A DNA stretch of 64,000 bases from JANLYC01 sp963815445 (GTDB lineage: Bacteria > Actinomycetota > Actinomycetes > Propionibacteriales > Nocardioidaceae). Shown piece by piece: positions 26,003 through 33,667 of this stretch. The position numbers and the translations under genes are program-made. The stretch lies in contig CAWFGV010000004.1 of NCBI GenBank assembly GCA_963815445.1, positions 186,001-250,000 of the forward strand, read 5' to 3'. The notes beneath the pieces were generated by a model. It ran no database searches, was not told where the DNA came from, and was given only the letters and a program-made list of their open reading frames with translations. How positions within the stretch are numbered: position 1 is the stretch's first letter; each line of letters starts with the position of its first letter.

Positions 26003-27118
26003 TCAGCGCCGGTTCATGTAGAGGTCGAACGCCTTGTAGACGAGACGGTTCAGCGGCAGATCCCACTCGCCGACGTACTCGACCGCCTGGCCCCCGGTCC
26101 CGACCTTGAACTGGATCAGACCCACGTGCGGGTCCTCCGGGTCGAGCGTATCGGTGATGCCGCGCAGGTCGTAGACGTCCGCGTCGACGGCAAGGGCGTC
26201 CCGAATCATCTGCCACTGGACGGCGTTCGAGCCCCGGACGTCGCGCTTCGCGCTCGACGACGCCCCGTACGAGTACCACGTGTGGCCGCCGACCCGGACC
26301 CACGTGGTCGCCGCGACCAGGTCACCTTCGTGGTGGGCGAGGTAGAGACGGATGCGGTCCTCGTCCTCCGCGGTCATGGCGCGGAACATCTGCTCGAAGT
26401 ACCCCAGTGGCCGCGGTGTGAAGTGGTCGCGGGCCGCGGTCTCGGCATACAGGGTGTGGAACGCGGGCAGGTCGCCGGCAGAGCCGCGGCTCACGACGAC
26501 ACCCGCCTTCTCCGCCTTCTTGATGTTGCGCCGCCACTGCTGGTTCATGCCCTTGAGGACGTCGTCCTCCGAACGGCCGGTCAGCGGGATCTGGAAGACG
26601 TACTGCGGCTGGCCGGCCGTGAAGCCGCCCGCAGCGGTGAGAGGACGCCACCCCGACGTGCGCAGCGTCGCCTGCACGTCGCTGCCGGTCGCGTCGTGAT
26701 CATCGGGGGGTACGTCGCCGAGCTTGACGTGCGTGTCGTCGGCGATGGCCTTCTTCACGGTGTCGGCGAGCCAGCTACGCACCACGACGGGCGGGCCCAT
26801 CCGGATCCCGAACGCCCCGGCTGCCTTCAGGTGCGCCACCATCGGCGTCAGCCAGTCGGCCAGGTCCGGGGCCGCCCAGTCGATGACCGGTCCTTCCGGC
26901 AGGTAGGCGAGGTACGTCCGCACCTTCGGGAGCTGCCGGTACAGCACGAGCCCCACGCCGACGAGGTCGTCACCGTCGAACCAGCCGATCGACTCCCGCT
27001 TCCACTCGCTCTTGACCTCACCCCACGCGGGTGTCTGCAGGAAGCTGGCACGGGGTCGGGCTCGCAGGAAGCCGAGATGATCGGCGGCGCTGATCGTGCG
27101 GACGTCGATCTGGGTCAC
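26003..27118 (-). CDS. FemXAB-type peptidoglycan bridge aminoacyltransferase
   Basis: 371 residues with two GNAT-like halves and a basic helical stretch: SFLQTPAWGEVKSEWKRE, LPKVRTYLAYLPEGPVIDW, QPQYVFQIPLTGRSEDDV, NQQWRRNIKKAEKAGVVV and DLRGITDTLDPEDPHVGLIQ, all FemABX hallmarks. It adds an amino acid from aminoacyl-tRNA to the lipid II stem peptide to build the interpeptide bridge (glycine in ll-A2pm-Gly type walls; inference). GTG 27118 is chosen over TTG 27127 because TAGCGT lies 8 nt upstream of it. Confidence 0.9.
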   Translation of the reverse strand: MTQIDVRTISAADHLGFLRARPRASFLQTPAWGEVKSEWKRESIGWFDGDDLVGVGLVLYRQLPKVRTYLAYLPEGPVIDWAAPDLADWLTPMVAHLKAAGAFGIRMGPPVVVRSWLADTVKKAIADDTHVKLGDVPPDDHDATGSDVQATLRTSGWRPLTAAGGFTAGQPQYVFQIPLTGRSEDDVLKGMNQQWRRNIKKAEKAGVVVSRGSAGDLPAFHTLYAETAARDHFTPRPLGYFEQMFRAMTAEDEDRIRLYLAHHEGDLVAATTWVRVGGHTWYSYGASSSAKRDVRGSNAVQWQMIRDALAVDADVYDLRGITDTLDPEDPHVGLIQFKVGTGGQAVEYVGEWDLPLNRLVYKAFDLYMNRR

Positions 27119-27126
27119 GCCGGGCA

Positions 27127-27132
27127 ACGCTA
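27127..27132 (-). promoter_or_regulatory. -10 box for the FemX-like gene (leaderless)
   Basis: Minus-strand TAGCGT, 8 nt, GTG at 27118. Confidence 0.45.
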
Positions 27133-27184
27133 CCGGACCCGGTCTGGCCGCTCCGGGCGCCCGCTGCGGCCGGCCACCACGTGG

Positions 27185-27985
27185 TCAGTCGACGTTTTCG
27201 CGCAGCCAGGTGATGTCGGCGCTCTGCCCCTCGACGCCGCCCGGAGTCTCACAGACGACAGGGGCGCCGGCCGCACGCACCACCGCGGCCAAGTCGTCGC
27301 CCGCGATGTGCCCGGTGCCGAAGTTCGTATGCCGGTCGGCGCCGGAGTCGAACTCGTCGCGCGAGTCGTTTGCGTGCACCAGGTCGATGCGCCCGGTGAT
27401 GGCCCGGACCCGCTCGACCACGGTCGCGAGCTCCTCGCCGCCGGCGTGCGCGTGGCAGGTGTCGAGGCAGAATCCCACCGTGTCGCCACCGTTGGCCCGC
27501 CCCAGGGCCTCCCACAGGCGGTCGATCCGCTCGAGCCGGCGGGCCATCGCGTTGTCGCCACCGGCGGTGTTCTCGATCAGCAGCGGCACGGGCATCTCGA
27601 GCCCGTCGATGCACTTGCGCCAGTTGTCGAAGCCCACGTCGGGGTCATCTGCGGCGAGCACGTGACCCCCGTGCACGATGACGCCCTTGGCGCCGATCTC
27701 GGCAGCGGCGTGCAGATGCTGCTGCAGGAGCTTGCGGCCGGGGATCCGGATGCGGTTGTTGGTCGAGGCGACGTTGATCGGGTAGGGCGCATGGACATAC
27801 AGGTCGATGCCGGCTGCGTCGGCGTCGGCCTGCAGGCCGGCGGCTCCTCCGGCGTACGAGACGACCGGACCCTTGTAGCTCTGCGGGTCACCGAGGAAGA
27901 ACTGCGAGAGGGTCGCCTTGCGGTCGATCGCCTCGGCGATGGGGTCGGTCTGGTCTACGTGTCCACCGATGTGCAACGGGCTCAT
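27185..27985 (-). CDS. nfo: deoxyribonuclease IV (AP endonuclease, Nfo family)
   Basis: 266 residues, AP-endonuclease 2 TIM barrel. Metal ligands recognisable in YVHAPYPINVAS, VIVHGGHV, LLIENTAGGDNAMARRL, FCLDTCHAHAGGEEL, LVHANDSRDEFDSG and ETPGG. It cuts the backbone at abasic sites for base-excision repair. ATG 27985 is preferred because a TACAGT box sits 7 nt before it. Stand-alone gene. Confidence 0.92.
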   Translation of the reverse strand: MSPLHIGGHVDQTDPIAEAIDRKATLSQFFLGDPQSYKGPVVSYAGGAAGLQADADAAGIDLYVHAPYPINVASTNNRIRIPGRKLLQQHLHAAAEIGAKGVIVHGGHVLAADDPDVGFDNWRKCIDGLEMPVPLLIENTAGGDNAMARRLERIDRLWEALGRANGGDTVGFCLDTCHAHAGGEELATVVERVRAITGRIDLVHANDSRDEFDSGADRHTNFGTGHIAGDDLAAVVRAAGAPVVCETPGGVEGQSADITWLRENVD

Positions 27986-27992
27986 GGTCCCC

Positions 27993-27998
27993 ACTGTA
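27993..27998 (-). promoter_or_regulatory. -10 box for nfo (leaderless)
   Basis: Minus-strand TACAGT, 7 nt GGGGACC, ATG at 27985. Confidence 0.5.
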
Positions 27999-28252
27999 GG
28001 CCCGACGACCGACGCGGCCGAAGCCCGGAACGAGAGCCTCCGACTGCCTCTCGACCGGGCGGGTTCACAGGACCTCGCGGCCCGCCCTCCGGCGATCCGG
28101 CCAGGGCAGGATCAGGGTAAAACCCCATCGCGTCCCGGTGTCGGGACCCGGTAGCGTGAACGCTGACCAGGCACGGCAGGGGTGTGTCTGGGCGGCTGGG
28201 GGGCCGGCCCGCGGGGCACCAGCACCACCATCACGAAGCGCTAGAGGGGACC

Positions 28253-29116
28253 ATGTCAGACGCCATCAGCAACGCCGTCCACGCATCGCAGCCGGAGCAG
28301 CAACCACCTCCGGGAGAATCCACGGACATGCCGCCAACGGACCTCGGGCCGGGGTCGGCGGCAGTGGTCGCGGCCCGTGCGGTGGAGCTGCGCAAGGTCT
28401 ACGGCTCCGGCGACGCGGAAGTGGCCGCACTCGCCGGGGTGAGCGTTGACTTCCTGGCCGGTGAGTACACCGCCGTCATGGGGCCGTCAGGATCAGGCAA
28501 GTCGACGCTCATGCACTGCATGGCCGCGCTCGACTCTGTCACGTCCGGCCAGGTCTACCTCGGTGACGAGGACCTGTCACAGCTGAACGACAAGAAGCTG
28601 ACCCGGTTGCGTCGCGACAAGATCGGGTTCGTGTTCCAGGCGTTCAACCTGGTGCCGACCCTCACGGCCAAGGAGAACATCCTGCTGCCGATGTCGATCG
28701 CCGGACGCGAGCCCGACCGTGCCTGGTTCGACCAGGTGATCGAGACGATCGGTCTTGGCGACCGGCTGGATCACCGGCCCAACGAACTGTCCGGCGGTCA
28801 GCAGCAACGGGTGGCATGCGCGCGCGCCCTGGCCTCGCGTCCGGAGATCGTGTTCGCGGACGAGCCCACCGGAAACCTCGACTCGGCATCCGGCGCTGAG
28901 GTTCTCGGCTTCCTGCGTCGCAGTGTCGACGAGTTCCGGCAGACGATCGTCATGGTGACCCACGACCCGATCGCGGCCGGCTACACCGACCGCGTGATCT
29001 TCCTCGCCGACGGCAAGGTTGTCGACGAGATCCGACGCCCGACGGCCGAGACGGTGCTGGACAAGATGCGCGAGCTCAGCCTCCGTGAGGTCGCCGGCAC
29101 CGCAGCCGGGATCTGA
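28253..29116 (+). CDS. ABC transporter ATP-binding protein (MacB/LolD type)
   Basis: 287 residues. A ~45-residue disordered head precedes the ATPase: Walker A GPSGSGKSTL, Q-loop VFQAFNLVPTLTAKEN, signature LSGGQQQRVACARALA, Walker B IVFADEPTGNLD, switch His MVTHDP. GAGGGG precedes ATG 28253. The permease gene follows after 4 bp. Together they make a two-component exporter or envelope-remodelling ABC system; the cargo is unknown. Confidence 0.93.
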   Translation: MSDAISNAVHASQPEQQPPPGESTDMPPTDLGPGSAAVVAARAVELRKVYGSGDAEVAALAGVSVDFLAGEYTAVMGPSGSGKSTLMHCMAALDSVTSGQVYLGDEDLSQLNDKKLTRLRRDKIGFVFQAFNLVPTLTAKENILLPMSIAGREPDRAWFDQVIETIGLGDRLDHRPNELSGGQQQRVACARALASRPEIVFADEPTGNLDSASGAEVLGFLRRSVDEFRQTIVMVTHDPIAAGYTDRVIFLADGKVVDEIRRPTAETVLDKMRELSLREVAGTAAGI

Positions 29117-29120
29117 CGTC

Positions 29121-31664
29121 ATGTGGAAGGTCACCTGGCGCAACCTCATGGCGCGCAAGATCAGGCTCGCGCTCAGCGGCTTCGCGATCGTCCTCGGCGT
29201 CGCCTTCGTCGCGGGCTCGTTCATCTTCACCGACGCGTTGAGCGGGGCGTTCAACGGCATCGTCAAGGGCACGACCGCCGACGTCGAGGTGCACCCGAAG
29301 GGCGCCGACGACTTCTCGGCCGTCCAGGACACCCGGCTGCTCCCGGCGGCGACTCTCGACAAGCTCGAGCAGCTCCCGGACGCCTCAGCCGTGGTGGGGA
29401 ACGTCGCCGTCCAGAACCTGTGGGTCCTCGACAAGAGCGGCAAGCTCATCGGCGGGAACGGGCCGCCCGGGCTCGGGTTCAACTACACCGACATGACGGC
29501 CATCACGGGCGCCCCGATCGTCTCCTTGTCGCAGGGAGCACTTCCCCAGGGTCCCGACGAGATCGCGCTCGACGAGAGCACGGCTGACAAGGGTCACTAC
29601 CAGGTCGGCGACGAGGTGACGTTGGTACCACCCGGCGGCAACCTGTCGGTCAAGGTCAAGCTCGCCGGGCTGATCCGGTTCGGGTCGAGCGGCGGACTGG
29701 TCGGGGCCACCCTCACGGTGTTCGACACCCAGGGGATCCAGGAGCGGTTCTTCAACGGCCACGACGTGTACACCGGCGCCTCCTTGACGCCCGCTCCCGG
29801 CGTGTCCCAGGCCACGCTCGCGGCAGCGGCCAACGCCGTGCTCACCGACCAGTTCGCGGCGCAGGAGGGCGACAAGCTCGCCAAGAAGAACGAGGACCAG
29901 ATCGGGAAGATCCTCAGCGGGATCAACACGTTCCTGCTGGTGTTCGCAGCCGTCTCGCTCATCGTCGGCACCTTCCTCATCATCAACACGTTCTCGATCC
30001 TCGTCGCGCAGCGCAGTCGTGAGCTGGCCCTGCTCCGTGCGATGGGTGCCTCCAAGCGGCAGGTCAACCGGGCGGTGCTCATCGAGGCGTTCGCGATCGG
30101 CCTGTTCGGGTCGACGATCGGTATCGGGGCCGGTTACCTGTTGGCGATCGGCCTGAAGGCCCTGTTCGGTGTCATCGGCCTCGACATCGGGTCGGCGACG
30201 TTCCCCCTGAAGATCCGCACGGTCGTGATCGGGTACGCCGTCGGGCTGATCGTGACGATGATCGCGGCGTACCTGCCGGCACGACGCGCCAGTCGGATCG
30301 CGCCGGTCGCCGCCATGCGGGACGACGTGGCGCTCCCCGAGTCGTCGATGCGGCGGCGGGTGCTCATCGGCGGTGGCATGGCGATCGTCGGCATGGTCCT
30401 CGCAGCGATCGGACTGTTCAGCTCGGCCGGCAACCCCTTGCTGTACATCGGCGTCGGTGTCCTGCTGATCCTCGTCGGGGTGTCGCTCACGTCCCCGGTC
30501 GTCGGCAGACCGGTGATCCGGCTGGTCGGCGCGTTCTACAAACGGGTCTTCGGCACCGTCGGTGTGCTGGCCTCGCAGAACTCCCTCCGAAACCCCCGCC
30601 GGACTGCGGCGACTGCCAGCGCGCTGATGATCGGGATCACGCTGATGACTCTGATGTCCGTCTTCGGCGCTTCACTGAAGTCCAGCCTCGATGAGTCGAT
30701 CAGTGCCACGTTGACGTCACAGTTCGTCGTGTCGAACGCCACCGGTCAGGGGTTCTCGCCGACGGTGGCAGCGGAGGTGCGGAAGGTCCAAGGCGTGCAG
30801 ACGGTCGCGGAGTTCCGCCAACAGCAGGCGAAGCTCGACGGCGGGACGATCTTCCTCGGGGCGGCCGATCCTGTCGACATCAGCAAGGCTCTCAACATCC
30901 AGGTCGGTGCCGGTGCCTTCGCGAACCTGTCCGACTCGTCGATCTTCGTCGACGCGAACGAGGCCAAGAGCAAGCACTACACAGTGGGGGACAAGGTCAC
31001 GCTCAAGCTCCAGGGTGGCAGCCAGCAGCTCACGGTGGCGGGCACGTTCGCGACGAACTCGATGCCGGCGAGCTACCTGGTCACTCTCGACACGCTGGAG
31101 AAGGGCAGTATCGCTCCGCAGGACTACTACCTGTTCATCGCACTGGATCCCGGGGCGAGCGAGTCGGCAGTCCGTGCAGGTATAGACGCGCAGCTGGCCG
31201 GCCTCCCCACGGTGACGCTGAAGAACCAGCAGGAGTTCCTGGACGAGCAGCACCAGCAGATCAACATCTTCCTGTACCTGATCTACGCGCTGCTGGGTCT
31301 GGCGATCATCATCGCGATCCTCGGGATCATCAACACCCTCGCCCTGTCCGTGATCGAGCGCACCCGTGAGGTCGGTCTGCTCCGTGCCGTCGGGATGAGC
31401 CGGCGTCAGCTCAAGCGGATGGTGCGGCTCGAGTCCGTGGTGATCGCGCTGCTCGGGACGGTCCTCGGGCTTGTCCTCGGTATCGCCTTCGGTGTGGCGC
31501 TCCAGCGAGCCTTGAAGGACGAGGGCATCCAGGTGCTGTCGATCCCCTGGGGTCAGCTGGTGATCTTCGTCGTGGCGGCGGTGCTGTTCGGCATCCTTGC
31601 CGCCGCGTTCCCGGCGCGGCGGGCGTCCAGGCTTGACGTGCTGACCGCCATCACCACGGAGTAG
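29121..31664 (+). CDS. ABC transporter permease with two FtsX domains
   Basis: 847 residues. N-terminal helix (RLALSGFAIVLGVAFVAGSF), a MacB-like extracytoplasmic domain (~40-260), FtsX core 1 (INTFLLVFAAVSLIVGTFLI with LVAQRSRELALLRAMGASKR), a further pair of helices, a second extracytoplasmic domain and FtsX core 2 (ALLGLAIIIAILGIINTLAL and RTREVGLLRAVGMSRRQLKR). The duplicated layout is usual for actinobacterial members that work as one chain. Partner of the ATPase upstream (4-bp gap). Confidence 0.92.
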   Translation: MWKVTWRNLMARKIRLALSGFAIVLGVAFVAGSFIFTDALSGAFNGIVKGTTADVEVHPKGADDFSAVQDTRLLPAATLDKLEQLPDASAVVGNVAVQNLWVLDKSGKLIGGNGPPGLGFNYTDMTAITGAPIVSLSQGALPQGPDEIALDESTADKGHYQVGDEVTLVPPGGNLSVKVKLAGLIRFGSSGGLVGATLTVFDTQGIQERFFNGHDVYTGASLTPAPGVSQATLAAAANAVLTDQFAAQEGDKLAKKNEDQIGKILSGINTFLLVFAAVSLIVGTFLIINTFSILVAQRSRELALLRAMGASKRQVNRAVLIEAFAIGLFGSTIGIGAGYLLAIGLKALFGVIGLDIGSATFPLKIRTVVIGYAVGLIVTMIAAYLPARRASRIAPVAAMRDDVALPESSMRRRVLIGGGMAIVGMVLAAIGLFSSAGNPLLYIGVGVLLILVGVSLTSPVVGRPVIRLVGAFYKRVFGTVGVLASQNSLRNPRRTAATASALMIGITLMTLMSVFGASLKSSLDESISATLTSQFVVSNATGQGFSPTVAAEVRKVQGVQTVAEFRQQQAKLDGGTIFLGAADPVDISKALNIQVGAGAFANLSDSSIFVDANEAKSKHYTVGDKVTLKLQGGSQQLTVAGTFATNSMPASYLVTLDTLEKGSIAPQDYYLFIALDPGASESAVRAGIDAQLAGLPTVTLKNQQEFLDEQHQQINIFLYLIYALLGLAIIIAILGIINTLALSVIERTREVGLLRAVGMSRRQLKRMVRLESVVIALLGTVLGLVLGIAFGVALQRALKDEGIQVLSIPWGQLVIFVVAAVLFGILAAAFPARRASRLDVLTAITTE

Positions 31665-31692
31665 CTCCGCCGGCGGAGGCTGTGGATCACGA

Positions 31693-31721
31693 TTTCCGTC
31701 GTACGACGCTGCGCTGATAAT
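31693..31721 (+). promoter_or_regulatory. possible promoter of the rpsF operon
   Basis: GATAAT at 31716-31721 with a weak TTTCCG 17 bp upstream. This would give a leader of ~125 nt that contains the hairpin at 31798-31844. A DnaA-box-like TGTGGATCA lies at 31681. Confidence 0.35.
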
Positions 31722-31797
31722 CTGGCCAGCGCTGACCCGGCAGGACGCCGGGTCGCACCACATCAGCAGCGATTCGGGTCAACCGGTCGCGGCGATG

Positions 31798-31844
31798 TAC
31801 CTCCTGTCACGGAGAGACCGTGACCGCAGAGTCCACAGGAGGTG
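31798..31844 (+). promoter_or_regulatory. rpsF leader hairpin, S6:S18-binding type, sequestering the SD
   Basis: CCTCCTGT (31800-31807) pairs perfectly with ACAGGAGG (31835-31842), which is the ribosome-binding site of rpsF; two further pairs extend the stem. Inside, CACGG (31808-31812) pairs with CCGTG (31818-31822) around AGAGA, leaving a 3' bulge starting ACCG. A hairpin with ACCG in a bulge is the hallmark of the S6:S18 autoregulatory motif known from many bacterial rpsF leaders. Binding of S6:S18 would lock the ribosome site. Confidence 0.6.
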
Positions 31845-31854
31845 GATGTCAGTT

Positions 31855-32145
31855 ATGCGTAACTATGAGCTCATGGTCATTCTCGACCCCGACCTCGAAG
31901 AGCGCACGGTTCAGCCGTCGCTCGACCAGTACCTCAACCTCGTCCGTCAAGACGGTGGCACCGTCGAGTCCGTCGACGTGTGGGGTCGCCGCCGCCTCGC
32001 GTACGAAGTCAACAAGAAGAACGAGGGCATCTACGCCGTCGTCACCTTGTCGGCAGAGCCCGCTACGGTCAAGGAACTCGACCGTCAGCTCGGTCTCAAC
32101 GAGTCCGTGATGCGCACCAAGGTCATGCGACCCGAAATTCACTGA
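31855..32145 (+). CDS. rpsF: 30S ribosomal protein S6
   Basis: 96 residues starting RNYELMVILDPDLEERT, with WGRRRLAYEVNKKNEGIYAV and the end LDRQLGLNESVMRTKVMRPE. Forms a pair with S18 on the 30S platform. AGGAGG at 31837-31842 lies 12 nt before ATG 31855 and 3 nt before an in-frame ATG at 31846; family alignment from memory favours 31855. First gene of rpsF-ssb-rpsR-rplI. Confidence 0.96.
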   Translation: MRNYELMVILDPDLEERTVQPSLDQYLNLVRQDGGTVESVDVWGRRRLAYEVNKKNEGIYAVVTLSAEPATVKELDRQLGLNESVMRTKVMRPEIH

Positions 32146-32191
32146 TTGATGGGCCAACTGACCCACCGTGATCTCTTAGGGAGGCTTGCCC

Positions 32192-32740
32192 ATGGCAGGC
32201 GAAACCACCATCACCATCATCGGCAACCTTGTCGACGACCCTGATCTCCGCTTCACCCCGTCGGGTGCCGCGGTCGCCAACTTCCGCATCGCGTCGACGC
32301 CGCGCACCTTCGACAAGCAGACCAACGAGTGGAAGGACGGCGAGACGCTGTTCATGACCTGCGCGGTCTGGCGGCAGGCGGCCGAAAACGTCGCCGAGTC
32401 GCTCCAGCGGGGCATGCGTGTGCTCGTTCAGGGACGGCTGAAGGCTCGCAGCTTCGAGACCCGCGAGGGCGAGAAGCGCACGGTCTTCGAGATCGACGTC
32501 GACGAAGTGGGCCCGAGCCTGCGCAGCGCTACCGCCAAGGTCACCCGGGCCAGCCGGTCCGGCGGCGACGGGAGCTATGGCGGCGGCGGCGGCAGCAGCA
32601 GCGGCCAGTCCTCCGGTGGCCAGGGCGGCAACGACCCGTGGGCCACGTCGGCCCCGGTCGGCGGGGGGCAGCAAGCCAACCAGGGCGGCAACGATCCCTG
32701 GGCCGCCCCGGCCGGCGGCTCGGACGAGCCACCGTTCTGA
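32192..32740 (+). CDS. ssb: single-stranded DNA-binding protein
   Basis: 182 residues. OB-fold with ITIIGNLVDDPDLRFTPSGA and MTCAVWRQAAENVAESL, then a Gly/Ser/Gln linker (~115-170) and the acidic partner-binding tip DEPPF. It protects ssDNA and recruits replication and repair proteins through the tip. AGGGAGG eight nt before ATG 32192 supports this start. Lies between rpsF and rpsR, the standard place. Confidence 0.96.
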   Translation: MAGETTITIIGNLVDDPDLRFTPSGAAVANFRIASTPRTFDKQTNEWKDGETLFMTCAVWRQAAENVAESLQRGMRVLVQGRLKARSFETREGEKRTVFEIDVDEVGPSLRSATAKVTRASRSGGDGSYGGGGGSSSGQSSGGQGGNDPWATSAPVGGGQQANQGGNDPWAAPAGGSDEPPF

Positions 32741-32750
32741 TCTGACCATT

Positions 32751-32856
32751 CCGGCTCACGCCGGTTCACTTCTGACCATTCCGGCTCACGCCGGGCATCG
32801 ACTGTGTCATCCCGGCTCGTGCCGCGCGCTGACCGTGTCATTCCGGTTCACGCCGG
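32751..32856 (+). repeat. four tandem ~31-bp units, each with a mini-hairpin, between ssb and rpsR
   Basis: CCGGCTCACGCCGG at 32751 and 32781, a degenerate copy CCGGCTCGTGCCGC at 32812 and CCGGTTCACGCCGG at 32843, spaced 30, 31 and 31 bp. Each has a 5-bp CCGGC/GCCGG type stem with a TCAC-like loop, and each is preceded by a (G)A/TCATT/C-CCGG context. No open frame uses them. Confidence 0.85.
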
Positions 32857-32878
32857 GCTCTGAAAGGAGAGCACCACA

Positions 32879-33115
32879 ATGGCAAAACCGATCGTTCGCA
32901 AACCGAAGAAGAAGGTCTGTGCCTTCTGCAAGGACAAGGTCACCTACGTCGACTACAAAGACACGACCTTGCTTCGCAAGTTCATCTCCGACCGCGGCAA
33001 GATCCGCGCGCGTCGGGTCACCGGCAACTGCACGCAGCATCAGCGCGACGTCGCGATGGCGATCAAGAACGCCCGCGAGATGGCGCTGCTGCCCTACACG
33101 TCCACCGCGCGCTGA
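32879..33115 (+). CDS. rpsR: 30S ribosomal protein S18 (zinc-binding C+ form)
   Basis: 78 residues with VCAFCKDKV and a third Cys in TGNCTQHQR, so this is the cysteine-bearing, zinc-binding type rather than the C- paralogue made under zinc starvation. Partner of S6. AAAGGAGAG lies ahead of ATG 32879. Follows the tandem mini-hairpins. Confidence 0.96.
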   Translation: MAKPIVRKPKKKVCAFCKDKVTYVDYKDTTLLRKFISDRGKIRARRVTGNCTQHQRDVAMAIKNAREMALLPYTSTAR

Positions 33116-33130
33116 GAGGGGGCCGACGCC

Positions 33131-33577
33131 ATGAAGCTCATCTTGACGCAGGAAGTGTCCAACCTCGGTGCCCCCGGCGACGTGGTCGAGGTCAAGGACG
33201 GCTACGGCCGTAACTACCTCTTGCCTCGAGGCGCCGCGATCAGGTGGACGCGCGGTGCCGAGAAGCAGATCGACTCGATCAAGAAGGCCCGTGAGGTCCG
33301 CGATGTCCGCGATGTCTCTCACGCCGACGAGATCAAGTCCCAGCTCGAAGGACTGACCGTCCGGCTACCGGCCCAGGCCGGCTCGAGTGGTCGGCTGTTC
33401 GGTGCGGTGACGGTCTCCGACATCGTGGCTGCTGTGAAGTCAGCCGGAGGACCCGACATCGACAAGCGTCGCATCCAGGTCGGTAACCCGATCAAGACGC
33501 TCGGGGCCCACCAGGTGACCATCAAGGTCCACGACGAGGTGTCCGCCACGGTCACCCTCGACGTCGTCGACGGGTGA
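33131..33577 (+). CDS. rplI: 50S ribosomal protein L9
   Basis: 148 residues: N-terminal rRNA-binding domain LTQEVSNLGAPGDVVEVKDG and NYLLPRGAAIRW, a connecting helix, and a C-terminal domain with GSSGRLFGAVT. Last gene of the operon, closed by a strong terminator 22 bp after the stop. Confidence 0.96.
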   Translation: MKLILTQEVSNLGAPGDVVEVKDGYGRNYLLPRGAAIRWTRGAEKQIDSIKKAREVRDVRDVSHADEIKSQLEGLTVRLPAQAGSSGRLFGAVTVSDIVAAVKSAGGPDIDKRRIQVGNPIKTLGAHQVTIKVHDEVSATVTLDVVDG

Positions 33578-33598
33578 CCTGACACGACACCAGCCCCT

Positions 33599-33631
33599 GG
33601 ACCGGTACCTCCCGTGCGGAGGTACCGGTCC
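33599..33631. terminator. strong hairpin terminator after rplI
   Basis: Perfect 14-bp stem GGACCGGTACCTCC/GGAGGTACCGGTCC with a 5-nt loop, between convergent rplI and the MATE gene; likely works both ways. Confidence 0.9.
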
Positions 33632-33667
33632 GTTGCTGTCCTTGGACCCGGGTCCGTCGCTCGTCGG

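Noticed and set aside
24842..28120. 1092-codon open frame on the plus strand
   Set aside because: It runs antisense to the alanine-racemase-like, FemX and nfo genes, all of which have clear motifs; its product is a low-complexity Arg/Val/Gly string typical of a high-GC shadow frame.
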